From NCBI RefSeq assembly GCF_002288925.2, contig NW_022098076.1, positions 91,357,933 to 91,421,932 of the forward strand: a stretch of 64,000 nucleotides of DNA. The letters run 5' to 3'. The notes beneath the pieces are model-generated. The model did not search any database. It saw only the letters and a list, made by a program, of their open reading frames with translations, and had not been told where the DNA came from. Position numbers and translations under genes: made by a program. This DNA comes from Delphinapterus leucas (taxonomy: Eukaryota > Chordata > Mammalia > Artiodactyla > Monodontidae). Position 1 is the stretch's first letter, and each line of letters opens with the position of its first letter. This document shows, piece after piece, positions 23,985 through 35,125 of the stretch.

Positions 23985-24262
23985 ATCTTCTTCTGTGGAA
24001 AATTCTTCTTAGGTCTGAGGCAAATATCCCCTCCTCTGTGAAGCTGTCCTGGATTGTCCCAGGTCAAAAAGACTCTCCCCTTGCTCAGCAGGATCTGCTC
24101 ATCCTTCCTGGCGCCTGTTTCTCTGTGCATATTATGGGCTGTTTGTGTTCCTGTCTTAGCTGCTCTCTTGGGCTGTGGGCCCCCATGGAGGAGGATTCCG
24201 TCTTGCTGACGTTTTGTACCCCATATGGAACCAGCATCAGGCCTGTTCTCTAGGCGTTTAAC
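23985..24262 (+). mobile_element. L2 3' part
   Basis: Plus-strand L2 text: 'TGTGAAGCTGTCCTGGATTG' near 24038, followed by the GGGCTGTGGGCCCC...GAGGAGGATTCCGTC phrase and the 'CCAGCATCAGGCC' end. Confidence 0.65.
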
Positions 24263-25591
24263 GCATGTAAGTAAAAATAAGATTTATAGGTCTATTTGTA
24301 CAGCTTTATTTCTAGAATAAATATCAAGTTCTCAAGGGGAGTAAAACACTGTTAAGACCAGTTTTGGAAACATCTGATCCTGATTGCACAGAATGGCAGT
24401 GGACGTTAGCGGTTCCCACGACTTTCCACGTGGTAATGACATAACTGGCCGTCACAGGAGACACCTTTTAACCAGAGAGAAAGCACGATGGAACACGTCT
24501 GCTTTCCTTTTCAGAGATACTTCTTCCTTTGGTCAATAGTTCATTGGACATATCCTTTCCTTTGGTTGCTGTTTTAAACACTTAATATCTTTCTCATTTT
24601 GACAATTATTGGGAGAGAGAAATTCCATGAGGAGGTTTTACCCTCTCAACTCCAAAGTCACTTTTTTTTTCTGAATCTTTCACCGTGAAGGGGTCATACA
24701 AGTACAGTTGCACCTGTCAATGGTGCCTGCCTTGAACAACATCCCTTTCTGATGGAAGCTTCTCGGGCACAACTCCCAGCTCAGCCGAGTGGCTGGAGAG
24801 TGTTCTAACCAGAGAGACGCGCCTCTCCTGGAGCAGCCTGACCCCGAGGAGCTGGACTGGGCAGCCGCATTGGCTCCCTCTGCACTGGCGGGGGCACACA
24901 GATGACAGGCAGGCAGGGGACTCTGCCTGCAGGTGGTCCCAGCCACCATACGGCCTTCTTCAGAGAAGGGGGTGGACAGAGGAGCTGGTCCCAGTGGACC
25001 TGGGTCCTGCGACTCCTGGCTCCAGCCCACGCCGGCCAGGTCCTGAGCCCTCCACGCGCCCTGGCTCCATCTCACTGTCTGCTGACCTGAGTGCGCTGGT
25101 GTTGCCACCCAGTAGGCCCAGTGAGTCCCAATAAGAGACAGCGTCTTAGACATGTCCAGCCTTTGCATTCGTTCAGAAATGTTGTAAATATCACGGAAAC
25201 TGACAATTTTTAGTAAGTTACCATCTATTGTGTGACATGGGTCCTTATACAACACAATTTTTTTCCTTAATCATCACCAATGAGATAGCGATACAGAGAA
25301 AAATGCAGAGGATTCCAAAAGATTTTTCATTGTCAAATATCGTATCCTAGGTATTTGTCTTGGTGAAGTTAGGAGAGCAGACAGAGGTAAACAGTGTGCC
25401 TGGCCACGCCCCTCCCCAAATGTTAACCGTTAGGATGATTTCTAGCCTGGCTTAAAGAGGGACTCAGATGAACAGAAGCCCTCTTGAAATTTTCTATTAG
25501 CCAACGTGTGCATCTGAGGTGGTCTGTGGGTGGAGGGATGGTCGGCACTTCACATTAGTGGGTAAGTGTCAAAATTCAAGTAGGGTCACGA
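24263..25591. other. Intron-type sequence, nothing recognised
   Basis: No supported gene or named repeat. A 191-codon open stretch at 24680-25255 (minus) lacks a recognisable domain. Confidence 0.5.
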
Positions 25592-25601
25592 CTGTTCCGG
25601 T

Positions 25602-25722
25602 CTTTTTTTTTTTTTAATTTCTTCGGCCACACCATGCGGCATGCGGGATCTTAGTTCCCCGACCAGGGCTCGAACCGTGCTCCCTGCAGTGGAAGCGCTG
25701 AGACTTAACCACTGGAAAGTCC
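25602..25722 (-). mobile_element. CHR-1-type SINE, part of a same-target pair
   Basis: Minus-strand older SINE (poly-T, CTTCGGCCACACCATGCGGC, ending ACTGGAAAGTCCC). Flanked by CTGTTCCG at 25592-25599 and 25723-25730. Confidence 0.88.
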
Positions 25723-25730
25723 CTGTTCCG

Positions 25731-25933
25731 TTTTTTTTTTGCGGTACGCGGGCCTCTCACTGCTGTGGCCTCTCCTGTTGCGGAGCACAGGCTCCGGACG
25801 CGCAGGCTCAGCGGCCATGGCTCACGGGCCCAGCCGCTCCGCGGCATGTGGGATCTTCCCGGACCGGGACACGAACCCGTGTCCCGTGCATCGGCAGGCG
25901 GACTGTCAACCACTGCGCCACCAGGGAAGCCCC
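25731..25933 (-). mobile_element. CHR-2-type SINE, second insertion at the same target
   Basis: Full-length minus-strand young SINE. Its own flanks are CTGTTCCG at 25723-25730 and TTGTTCCG at 25934-25941, so it re-used the right-hand duplication of the preceding CHR-1 copy. Confidence 0.95.
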
Positions 25934-25941
25934 TTGTTCCG

Positions 25942-26821
25942 TTTTTTAAATGGGGGTATGTGTTTCAGCATATACCTATTAACATACAAGTCCAAATGTC
26001 CAACCGATCGCTTGTGGCTTTCAGATTATCTGATGGTTCCCTTAGGGTCTCTGTCCTGGGGTAGGAGTGAGGCTGCTGTGACTGGGAAGAGGCTGATTAC
26101 TTCCCACGGAGCTGAGAGTGAAATTATAATCCGCTTTTAGATCCAGAAGTGAAAAAATCAGCCCAGAAGCTATCATCATTAAAAACTGCCTTTAAAAATA
26201 AACATGTATGAAAATAATGTGATATCTCATGAAATTTGACTTGTAAAAATACTTCATCATCTCATAACTGTTTTCAAGCGTGCATTTAGAATGTCATTTG
26301 CCTTTTCTGCTCTCACATTCCATTGAGACTAGAGAATCAGTTACTCAACCTTTTTGGCCCTTCGCACATGAAAGACGTGCGGCAGACCCGACAAAACCTA
26401 CAATTTGAAGTCTAGAAATGTATAGCAATGTCCTCAATACATCTGTCCCAATTTTCTCTGTGGATATCTAGGTTTAATTCTTGTCAGAAGGAGCTTCCTG
26501 GCTATTACTGTGGAATATACTACTTTCTCCCTCAGGCCATCCAGACCGCCAGCTTGTCTCCTTCCCCAGCCCACGCACCACCACCCAGGCTCCGCGCCCA
26601 CCTCTGCAGGCCTCACAGGCCGCCTTTGCTGGGGGAGCCACTCTTACCTCTGTCCACCTGGCTGACCTCCTTGCCCTTTAAGAAGACTTAGCTCAAGCTA
26701 ACACTCAGCCTTCTCGTAGCTTAACTGACATGCTCCTGCTTAGAATCCTTACCTGTATCTTGACTTCACATCTCCACAGGATGTGAGAATTAACAGTTAC
26801 TGGAAATAATGTATCTTAAGA

Positions 26822-26856
<35 letters not shown>

Positions 26857-27599
26857 TAAAGAAATTTCTGGAAGGGTATATACACCAACATGTTAATGAC
26901 CATTAACTTTGGGTCATGGGTGCAAGGGCAACTTCTATTTATTTTTCTCTTTCTGCTAATCAGTGATTCTTTTCCCCTCTCCGTTGAACACGTACTGCTT
27001 GAGTGACGTTATATAATGCTTGATATGCTAATGAGATGAGCCTTGGCAGGGTAGGGCCAGGCCAGCAAAGGAATCCCGGGATCCTCCCGTCTTTAGCGCT
27101 TACTTCTCCTGGAAGGAAATCTCTATGGCCTTTCCAGAAAGTCACAGTTTAGGAAATCAGGGTCCAGAGAACACAGTCCACCTGAATCAGTCTGGTTCTG
27201 GTCCGGGCTACACCCAGCTGGTGCGGTGGGACAGCTGTAGCAACTGAAGCCCGAGACGGTCCCCGTGTAAGTGGGTTCTCCACCTGCCTGTTGTCTTTGC
27301 ATGTACCTCGCTGTGTCCTTCTTAGCTGAGCAGTGTCACACCAGTTTCAAACTTGCTTCCTGTTATACTGAGAAGACAGAGGCCATTTGAATACAATGGG
27401 CTCCCCTTCTCCACACTCTTCTCACTTCTTCAAATGCCTGTGTTTCTCCCGGCTTCTCCTCGACTGCTTTTTGCTGCACAGAAACCTTGTCTTACTCTAT
27501 TCGGCATCACCTCCTGATAATTTTAAGCTCTCCCAGGCCAGGGGCACTTTTCCCTTGGTCCCGGCACATTTACAGTTCTTCCCCATCCTAAAGTCCTCT
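25942..27599. other. Intron-type sequence with (TA)n at 26825-26853
   Basis: Apart from a perfect TA run of about 14 units at 26825-26853, no feature is recognised. Confidence 0.5.
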
Positions 27600-28700
27600 C
27601 TCAACTAAAGTCATCATTTTGCAACTTCTTGAAGGAGGTGTGTCCACCAGCTGCCCACATGTCTCAGCCAGAGTCCCCTGCCTGCCTGTCACCTGCCGCC
27701 CTTGCTCCACTCTCCTGAAATAGTCCCAGTGATGTGCTCGTCACCACACTTTCTTTCTCAAGCTTCCTCCTTGACTTTTCTGCGGCATTTGACACCAGTG
27801 GCCCCTTCTCTTTAAAGAGTCTCCTGACTCTGCCTCCATCGTATTCTTAGTTTTCACTTCTCATGGTGAATGGACTGAGGGGAACAGAAGGGAAATGTTC
27901 CTTTCCTCCTTCTAGAAATTCACCCAGGTGGAAAATTAAATAGGAGAATCATCGTGCTGAATTTCTCCCTGCGCCAGGCTGTTTCCATCTCCCTGGTTGG
28001 TTTCACCTCTTCCCCCTGCCCTCATAGATGGATGTAATCCAGATCCTCCAACATATACCCACACTGATTTTCCTAAAACCCACCCATCCTCCCGCCTTCA
28101 CTAGGGTTTCCTGCACAGGGGCAACTCCTGCAACTACACCATGTCTTGACCCCACCTGAGTTCATGCTGAACCTCCAGCTGATTGTTGGACATCTACCTG
28201 GATGTCCCACCATCAAGGTTCTGAAGCCAGTTCCTGCTGCTCAAGACGCTTGGAAGCCACCTCAACTCCTGGTCTCCGTCTCCACCTCAAACACCCAGTC
28301 CACCAGGCTGGTTATCCTTTGCCATATCTCCTGCATCTTTTCCATGTTTTTCCATCTACCACTTCCACCCTAGGGTCCTCATGAGTACTTCCTCATTCCT
28401 TCAGAAATAAATACTGCACAGCTCCTGAGTTTCAAGCCTTGTTAGCAGTGCTGATCAGAGTTACACTGGAGTCCGGGCACTCTGGCTGCTGTGGGAAGAA
28501 GAGATTGCACGTGCAGGACAGGAGGAGGGGCAGTGGCCAGGACATTTTGTTCCCCTGAGATGACGAGAATGTGCGTACACTCCTGTAGCTCTCCTGAGAT
28601 GCCACCCGCTCCGGGAAGCCTCCACCTTTTCCAATGGTTATAGAGCCTCACTCTCTTCTGAGTCTGCAGTGCTTCTCTTGGCCCTTCCCTTAAACAACCC
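27600..28700 (+). mobile_element. L2 fragments, reverse-transcriptase region
   Basis: Plus-strand L2 ORF2 relics. Near 27768, CCTTGACTTTTCTGCGGCAT and TTGACACCAGTGGCC correspond to the L2 RT segment 'LDLSAAFDTVDH'. Near 28190, CATCTACCTGGATGTCCCAC corresponds to its downstream 'ISTWMSHRHL' part. 28595-28700 resembles the L2 3' 'GGGAAGCCTCC' part. Stops and frameshifts abound. Confidence 0.6.
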
Positions 28701-29620
28701 AATATGCCCTTTCCATATGCAGTGGTTTTTGAGCTTTGTAGAGGGAAGAATCCTTTGAAAACACAAAGAAAACCCATACATCTTCTTCCCAGGAGAATGC
28801 ATCTCGCATAATTCCGTACAATTTCAGGGTGTGTATCCATAGGGTCCGTGTTCCCTGGGTTAAGAGCCCCTGCCTCTACAGCCCAGAAGCCTCTCACTTC
28901 CTTATATCCCCTCTCTTACTGCACTTCAGTGGACACAGAAGATGCTCGGTATGTATATTTCCATAATGAAATCCTTGTTCCTGATAGCAGCCTCTGGAAA
29001 CCCATGACACTCACTTTTCCATCTGTGTGAAGTAGTGCAAAATTTGGTTTGAAATACTCTAAAATTATATAAGAACGTGGTTGGCTCCACGGTTCAATGT
29101 GGAGCACCTCGTTGGGCCAAGGGGCACTGTGGACAGGGCGGCTGGGGGGCACTGCAGACAAACAATAGCTTTTCAAGCTAATCGTGCTGCATATGGAAAG
29201 GTCCAAGGATCTTTCCAGAAGAAGTGAGCACCACGTCAGGTCATTTTATGGCTGGAGGAAACTTACAGAAGACTCCTTAGTATTTGCGTGAGCATGTGTC
29301 ATGGGCAGGACAAAACCACTGAAAGTAGCTCCAAATGGTTGAACATACGGAACATTGAAAAACAAGAAAGAGAAAAGAATCGTAGGGATGGATTACAGAG
29401 TGCTCTTTTTCTGTATTTTTGTTTCTAAAGCCAACATGAGGTCCAGAGTGAGGCAAATAAAATTATGTTGGTATTGAAAGCATATTTGCAGAGATCGCTA
29501 TTGGTCTGCAGAAAATGTCCTTCTGCCACCAGCATCTCCTCTATCAAAGCCCTCGTTTAAGGGGATCTCCTTATCTGCAATCCTCAATACTTTTAGAGAT
29601 GGATTTAAAACAAAAGATTT
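28701..29620. other. Intron-type sequence, nothing recognised
   Basis: No supported gene or named repeat. Confidence 0.5.
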
Positions 29621-29624
29621 CAAA

Positions 29625-29765
29625 GAAAGACATTTTTTTTCCTTACTGTTGAATTTTGAGAATTCTTTATATATTCTAGATACAAATTATTTGTCAGATA
29701 TATAATTTGAAAATACTTTCTCCTAGTCTAGCTTGTCTTTTCAGCCTTTTCACCGGGTCTTCTCT
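29625..29765 (-). mobile_element. Short L1M ORF2 fragment
   Basis: Phrase 'GTTGAATTTTGAGAATTCTT' followed by 'AGCTTGTCTTTTCA' is the same ORF2 C-terminal text seen at 2028-2135, in minus orientation. Confidence 0.7.
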
Positions 29766-29879
29766 TTGTCCATCTTCTCTCTGCAGAAGTCTCTGCCAGG
29801 CCCCCCAAGGGATCACTCATTGCCTGCTGCAGCCTTTCCGGGTTCCACACACTGCATAGCTATCCTGGCCTCCTGTCAT

Positions 29880-30260
29880 CCATGCTCTGAAGTTGTCCTC
29901 TGGTTCTGTGGCTTGGAGATTGCCTGGAATACTGCCCCCGCCCAGCCTTACGATCCACTCACCCTCCAGGCCCCTCCCAACAGCTACTCCCTGGATATTT
30001 ATGCTCCTTTGCAAATGCATCCCAGTTCAGCTCCCCCTCTACCCAGTTCAGCTCCCCCCTCTACCCAGTTCACCCCCCCCCCTCCCCCCTTTTTCGCCCC
30101 CCCTCCACCCACTTCAGCTCCCCCCGCTCTGTCCAGTGCTACTTCTCTCCCTCCCTCCCTTGCAGGTGATGTTCCCAAAAAACCACCTGCATGTTCTCCA
30201 TCTCAGTGTTTCCAGGGAACCCATAGACCACCTATTGCCCTACTGTTCTGCCTGCACCTG
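29880..30260 (+). repeat. Unnamed repeat carrying a 21-bp minisatellite, left copy
   Basis: A repeat unit with a minisatellite core (30021-30143) and arms that recur in opposite orientation at 31215-31690. Arm matches: TGCAAATGCAT (30010-30020) against the inverse of ATGCGATTGCA (31622 on), and CAGTGTTTCCAGGGAACCC (30203-30221) against the inverse of GGGGTTCCCTGGAAACACTG (31278-31297). The arms suggest an LTR-like or other interspersed element; I cannot name the family. Confidence 0.6.
30021..30143 (+). repeat. 21-bp minisatellite, about 6 degenerate units
   Basis: Unit approximately CCCAGTTCAGCTCCCCCTCTA. The first two copies are nearly perfect; the middle is eroded to C/T runs. The plus-strand frame translates as SSAPPLP-like repeats, an accident of the unit being 21 bases long. 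Confidence 0.9.
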
Positions 30261-31214
30261 TAAAATTCTAATTTGTTCCAGAAAAAAAAAAAAACCCAAA
30301 CCCAAAAGACAGCTCACTTGATACAGTTAATTTTTAAAACCCTCCTCCACCTGGCAAGATAATTTTGAAGCAGTGCCTAAGAAAAGGGACAACTGGAAGA
30401 ATTTCAATTTTATTCTAAGCATCTCTTCCTCTAAATATGCATGAGTGAGTTTGACACTTGCACATTAAAATTCACTGTTAGTGAAGCTTGTTCCATAAAA
30501 ATCTGAAAGTATCTGCTACACAGTCTGGTCTCTGTTGAGTGATAGGTTTTACTAAGTGATAGGTTTTACTAACTAGCTATTAACTAGTCACTTAATGCTG
30601 AATGGCTTTGGACAAAAAAGCAAAGTTTGAGGACATCAGCATTTATGAAGTAGTTGCAAATGATGGGGAAAACCCTTCAGAATTACTTACAAATGAATTT
30701 ATATGAAAAGTACAGGTCTACACAGCGACAATGCGATTATTAAAATGTGAAATGTTAATCTCTACGAAAGCTTGATACAGTTAAATGATGTTGGTATGTT
30801 TCTTATAGATCAGATTACCTTTTCCACTGACTTTTAAAGTCTTATTCTAAAACCATTCCTAAAGAATCAGGAAGCATTCCTGAGACCAGCTATTCAAATC
30901 CTTGTGTTGAAATTAGTATTTTGACCTGTAGAAAAAGACGTCTATTATTCATCCTGGTTAGAGGGTAAGGCAGGAAACAGAGGAAACGAGTTTTGTTTAA
31001 CTTGCAGATACTGACTCGCCCCTAACCCTAACCCCTAACCACAAGAGCAGAGCTGTATGGTTATTCTGTGAGTATTTTTATAACACTTGGTCATCTCTCA
31101 CTTGCCAGCCCCATATATATAGTCAGAAAACTTGGGAAAGACCTCATATAAAAACATCTGAATATTTCAACTCATCTCCATAAAGGGAAAATAGACCCTT
31201 TTTAAAATATCACA
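30261..31214. other. Intron-type sequence, nothing recognised
   Basis: Only a short telomere-like motif (31019-31040) stands out. Confidence 0.5.
31019..31040. repeat. Short telomere-like (CCCTAA)n motif
   Basis: About three imperfect CCCTAA units. Too short to be a strong interstitial telomere call. Confidence 0.5.
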
Positions 31215-31690
31215 AACGTAACAAGGTTGAAAGCTTTGTAAGTCCATGAGACAGAGCAAATAGCTGGTCCCTTGGGTGGGGTTCCCTGGAAACACTGAGA
31301 CGGAGAACGTGCAGGTGGTTTGTTGGGAATATCACCTGTAAGGGAGGGAGGGAGAGAAGTGGCACTGGACAGAGGGGGCGCTGAACTGGGTAGAGGGGGA
31401 GATGAATTGGGTAGAAGGGGAGCTGAGCTGGACAGAGGGGGAGCTGAACTGGGTAGAGGGGGAGCTGAACTGGACAGACGGGGAGCTAAACTGGGTAGAG
31501 GGGGAGCTGAACTGGGTAGAGGGGGAGCTGAATTGGGCAGAGGGGGAGCTGAACTGGGTAGAAGGGGAGCTGAGCTGGACAGAGGGGGAGCTGAACTGAG
31601 TAGAGGGGGAGCTGAACTGGGATGCGATTGCAAGAGAGTGGTAGCTGACCCCACAGGGAGCCCAGGAGCTAGGAGAACACTTCAGAGTTG
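31215..31690 (-). repeat. Unnamed minisatellite-bearing repeat, right copy, inverted
   Basis: Opposite-orientation relative of 29880-30260. Outer arms are diverged but alignable; the core array is about twice as long. Confidence 0.6.
31364..31621 (-). repeat. 21-bp minisatellite, about 12 units
   Basis: Tandem array of AGCTGAACTGGGTAGAGGGG-type units, 21 bases each, with GACAG/GTAGA and GGGG/AGGG variants. Because 21 is a multiple of three, the plus strand reads as an open repeat of ELNWVEG / ELSWTEG and the minus strand as SSAPPLP. Confidence 0.95.
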
Positions 31691-31736
31691 TCCTGGGAGG
31701 TGCGGGGCTGGGTCTTTGTACACTGACGTGACTATC

Positions 31737-31927
31737 TTTTTTTTTTTTTTCCCAAGATGATGCTATTTCTTCATTTCATTTCATTTTATTTATTTATTTA
31801 TTTATTCATTTATTTTTGGCTGCACCGTGCAGGCCTGCGGGATCTCAGTTCCCCAACCAGGGGTTGAACCCGTGCCCCCTGCAGTAGAAGCGCAGACTCT
31901 TAACCACTGGACCGCCAGAGAAGTCCC
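31737..31927 (-). mobile_element. CHR-1-type SINE with (TTTA)n tail
   Basis: Minus-strand older SINE, with a T-rich/TTTA tail at left (31769-31815) and a head at right ending AGAAGTCCC. Approximate duplication TGACGTGACTATC against TAATGTGACTGTC. Confidence 0.85.
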
Positions 31928-33275
31928 TAATGTGACTGTCCTTGAAGGCCCGTGCCCTGTGGCGGCGGCTCACTTCACTTGAAGCACCCCCCTAGACCCT
32001 GAACAGTTCCTGGGGAGGGACTAAGTGTGAGGGGTCAGCACCGCATCCTGGGTAGCTGGGGATTGAGCCCCTTGGCCCTGAAGGGGGCATCAGAGGGGCC
32101 CCATTCATTCAGCATCCACTACAGTGGAGTGGGCTGTTCTCAAAATGAGTGGGGAGGGGTCTCTCTTCTTTTGTCTGCACAGCAAAACAATGGAACACAG
32201 TTAGAGAGGGCAGGACAGCAGGGGCAGGTGCTTGATTTCCGCATATCACCTTGCAGGTGTGACCACTGGAAAGGGACCCTCGCCTGCGGTGTCGGCCTCA
32301 ATCAAGCCAAAGGATTTTAAACAAGAGGTTGGCTTTTATCACTTGCATTTTCGTGGACTTTGGGTATTGACATTTTATATTCACCATCACCCCCTCTCCC
32401 TTGCTCACAACTTCTGCCTCCTTGGTCCAATCACTCCTTGACTACATAGCCCGTCCAATTTCTCTCTCACTGTGATGCACCAAAAGTCCCAGATGTATCT
32501 ACCAGACCCCAGTGAGTTGCTTCTCCCACAGAGAAATTTGTGAGTCTGCGCGTCAGTGGGCATCCTCAGAACATGAGGGTCATGGCCACGGCTACCCGAG
32601 CTAGAGCTGGGCCTCTGCTTCTGGACAGTCACAGAGGGACACAACCTTTCGGGATCCACTCCGATTCAGATCAGGGTTTTGGTCAGCTGTGAAGCAGTAT
32701 CTGTCTGGGCCAGCCGCTACAGTGAACATATTCACGTTTTCAGATGACGTTAGCTTTCAGACTGAATTCCATTTCCCAAAGAAGGAGTTTATGCAGAGAG
32801 AGAACCACCACCCTGGCAGTGGTCTCTCCACATGTTTGAGGGTGAAAACCCCTCCGATCGCACCCAGGACAGCAGCACCCCCCTGCCCGCCCACCACCCA
32901 GCAACCCCATTGCACAGGGCATGCCCGGCCCGCAGTGACTCTGAACTCTGCTTTCCTTTGGGTAGTAAGAAACAAGTCCCGTTAAAACAGGTCCAAGATG
33001 TCGACGTGAAGTGATAAATTGAAATGAACACACTTTGGTGAAAGCAGACACAATTATTTTGACTTTGTAGTGGTCACTTAGTTTGCCAAGAACTGTTCCT
33101 TATCTCTACCCTTGAGAAAAGATGAGTGGAATCATTTATCTTGAAGAATGAAAGTTCAAAGCTATCACATTTGTGAATAATGTAAAGTATCTGAGTTGTT
33201 GAAACCACTCCTTATCCTAATAGGTATTTATGAGTCATAGAAAAGATGGCAACTGTTGACCAACATGAAAAGCAA
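31928..33275. other. Intron-type sequence, nothing recognised
   Basis: No supported gene or named repeat. Confidence 0.5.
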
Positions 33276-33660
33276 AAACTGAAGATGTGGTACATATATA
33301 CAATGGAATATTACTCAGTTATAAAAAGGAACAAAACTGGGTCATTTGTAGAGACGTGGATGGACCCAGAGGTTGTCATACAGAGTGAAGTAAGTCAGAA
33401 AGAGAAAAACAAGTATTGTATATTAATGCACAAATGTGGAATCTAGAAAAACGGTACAGATGAACTGGTTTGCAGGGCCGAAACAGAGACACAGATGCAG
33501 AGGACAAACGTACGGACACCAAGGGTGGAAAGTGGCGGGGCGGTGGTGGTGGGATGAATTGGGAGACTGGGATTGACATATATACACGAATATGTATAAA
33601 ATAAATAACAAATAAGAAAATAAAAGTGTCAGCTTTCATAAAAAAAAAAAGAAAAAAAAG
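33276..33660 (+). mobile_element. L1 3' end
   Basis: Plus-strand L1: TACAATGGAATATTACTCAG, then the GTGAAGTAAGTCAGAAAGAG phrase, then 3' UTR and an A-rich tail. It lies only about 130 bp from the exon at 33793-33915. Confidence 0.85.
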
Positions 33661-33792
33661 GAAAACAGCTGGTAGATAGCATGGTTCCCAAGGAAACGAG
33701 TGACTATAGTCTCAACAAATTTGAGATTATTCCACGGATTTAAAGCAAAAAAGCAAAAAAATCCCCAATTTCTCAAATTCCAAATACCTTAC

Positions 33793-33915
33793 CTTATTTT
33801 TTTCCTTTGTTTCTTTCTTTTCCTTTCCTTTTTTGCCTTTTTTGGGTTTCTCTTCCTCTTTCTTCTTTTTGTTTTTTTCCTCCTCTTCTTGGCTTGCAAT
33901 AATATCCTCGATAAC
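33793..33915 (-). CDS. IQCA1: IQCA1 (DRC11) internal exon, Lys/Glu-rich linker
   Basis: A 123-nt exon on the minus strand, 41 codons in phase 0 at both ends. The acceptor TTTTGTTTTTTACCAG is directly upstream and the donor is GTAAGG. Translation starts VIEDIIASQEEEEKNKKKKE and continues as Lys/Glu-rich sequence with KPKKGKKGKEKK; 16 of 41 residues are Lys and 11 Glu. This is an extended charged linker typical of DRC11 proteins ahead of the AAA domain. It joins in frame to the exon at 42353-42437 (…TRQQ|VIEDI…), as the family order predicts. A low-complexity reading frame alone would be weak evidence; the splice sites and exon-to-exon phase make it convincing. Confidence 0.8.
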
Positions 33916-34604
33916 CTGGTAAAAAACAAAATCATCGTGGCTTTTTCATAGAGTTGGATCGAGATGAGGACTCTTTTTCCCGTCTGGAAGGAAGTATTTG
34001 TGCAGTGTCCCTCCTCTGCCCTGCTCTGGGCCCACAGACCCAGCCCTCCTAGCAGCATTGGTCTCCCTCCTGCCATCTGCCTTTGGTTGGATTCATCAGT
34101 GGAGGCAGCAGTGGGATCTTGGAGGGCAGATATATAGAGAGGGTGGACATTTCTGAACCAATTCCCTGTGGGTTCAGAGCTGCTCTGGCTCCCAGGGGTT
34201 CCACGAACACCAGGAAAGGTCTCGGCTCCGTCAGCATCTCAGCCGCAACCCAAGCACCAGGCCCACGCACACCTCTTCCCCAAATCCCAGCCAAGAACTC
34301 CTGCTTGGACTCCATATATGATCATGCATCTCTCCTCAGAGTTGGCATCTTTCACCTGTGATTTAATTTGTATTTCCTACGAAAATCCATTTGTTCTCCT
34401 AAAATTTAAAATATTGGTTAAAAAATATATGGTTCACATAGGATTAGCATCACCGGAGAATTAGTGGAAGTCTGTAAAAAGCTATATAATTCCATTCAAT
34501 ACAGCAGGTATTTACTGAGCTCTCTCCCACTGTGAATTCTGGGAGGTAGGATGGTGACTGTGATGGGACACATAACCTGTTTGACCCTCGGGCTCTGCTC
34601 ATCA
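33916..34604. other. Intron-type sequence, nothing recognised
   Basis: No supported gene. 34490-34570 may be an old L2 relic but is too diverged to call. Confidence 0.5.
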
Positions 34605-34690
34605 CTGGTCATGTGACTGAGACAAGCAGGATAACCTCTCTGAGCCTCAGTTTCCTCAGCTTTAGAATGAAGTCAACACTTCCATCCATG
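34605..34690 (+). mobile_element. MIR fragment
   Basis: Contains CTCTCTGAGCCTCAGTTTCC at 34637-34656, the MIR core-to-3' phrase, in plus orientation. Confidence 0.75.
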
Positions 34691-34734
34691 GCACTAATGA
34701 TCGCCAGGCATGGCTCTAAGAGCATCACAAAGAC

Positions 34735-34885
34735 GAGCTCAGTTACTGCCGAGCACAGCCCACGGGTGGAAGCTGTTAGCGACCTGTTTTATCGATGAGG
34801 GAAATGGGGCACAGAGCGTTCAGTCACACGGTCAACACACACAGCTAGTAGGTGGCTTGAGCCGGGATTCAAACAGGTGCTAACC
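34735..34885 (-). mobile_element. MIR fragment
   Basis: Reverse complement of MIR: 'TTTTATCGATGAGGGAAATG' to 'CTAGTAGGTGGCTTGAGCCG'. Opposite in orientation to the adjacent MIR at 34605. Confidence 0.75.
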
Positions 34886-34939
34886 AGGATGACCTGCATA
34901 ATGTAGAAAGTAAAGAGGCAAGATGCTGAACGATATCTC

Positions 34940-35125
34940 TAAATTTATCCTTCATTGTGAAATGCATCTAGTGAAACAAAAAAATGATACTTGACGGTTA
35001 CGGTTTCAGGATACATACACACATAGTCAAAGTGTAAGAAATGTAAGGGAATGATAAACACCAAATTCAGTCCAGTGGTTACTTCTGGAGAGCAAGGTAT
35101 GCACTTAAAAAATAGGGCTAATATC
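34940..35125 (+). mobile_element. L1M 3' UTR relic
   Basis: Phrase 'AAACACCAAATTCAGTCCAG' then 'TGGTTACTTCTGG' resembles the 3' UTR of old L1M elements. Confidence 0.4.

Noticed and set aside
31402..31654. Open frames with ELNWVEG or SSAPPLP repeats as a repeat protein
   Set aside because: They result from a 21-bp minisatellite, a multiple of three, and are open on both strands; not a gene.
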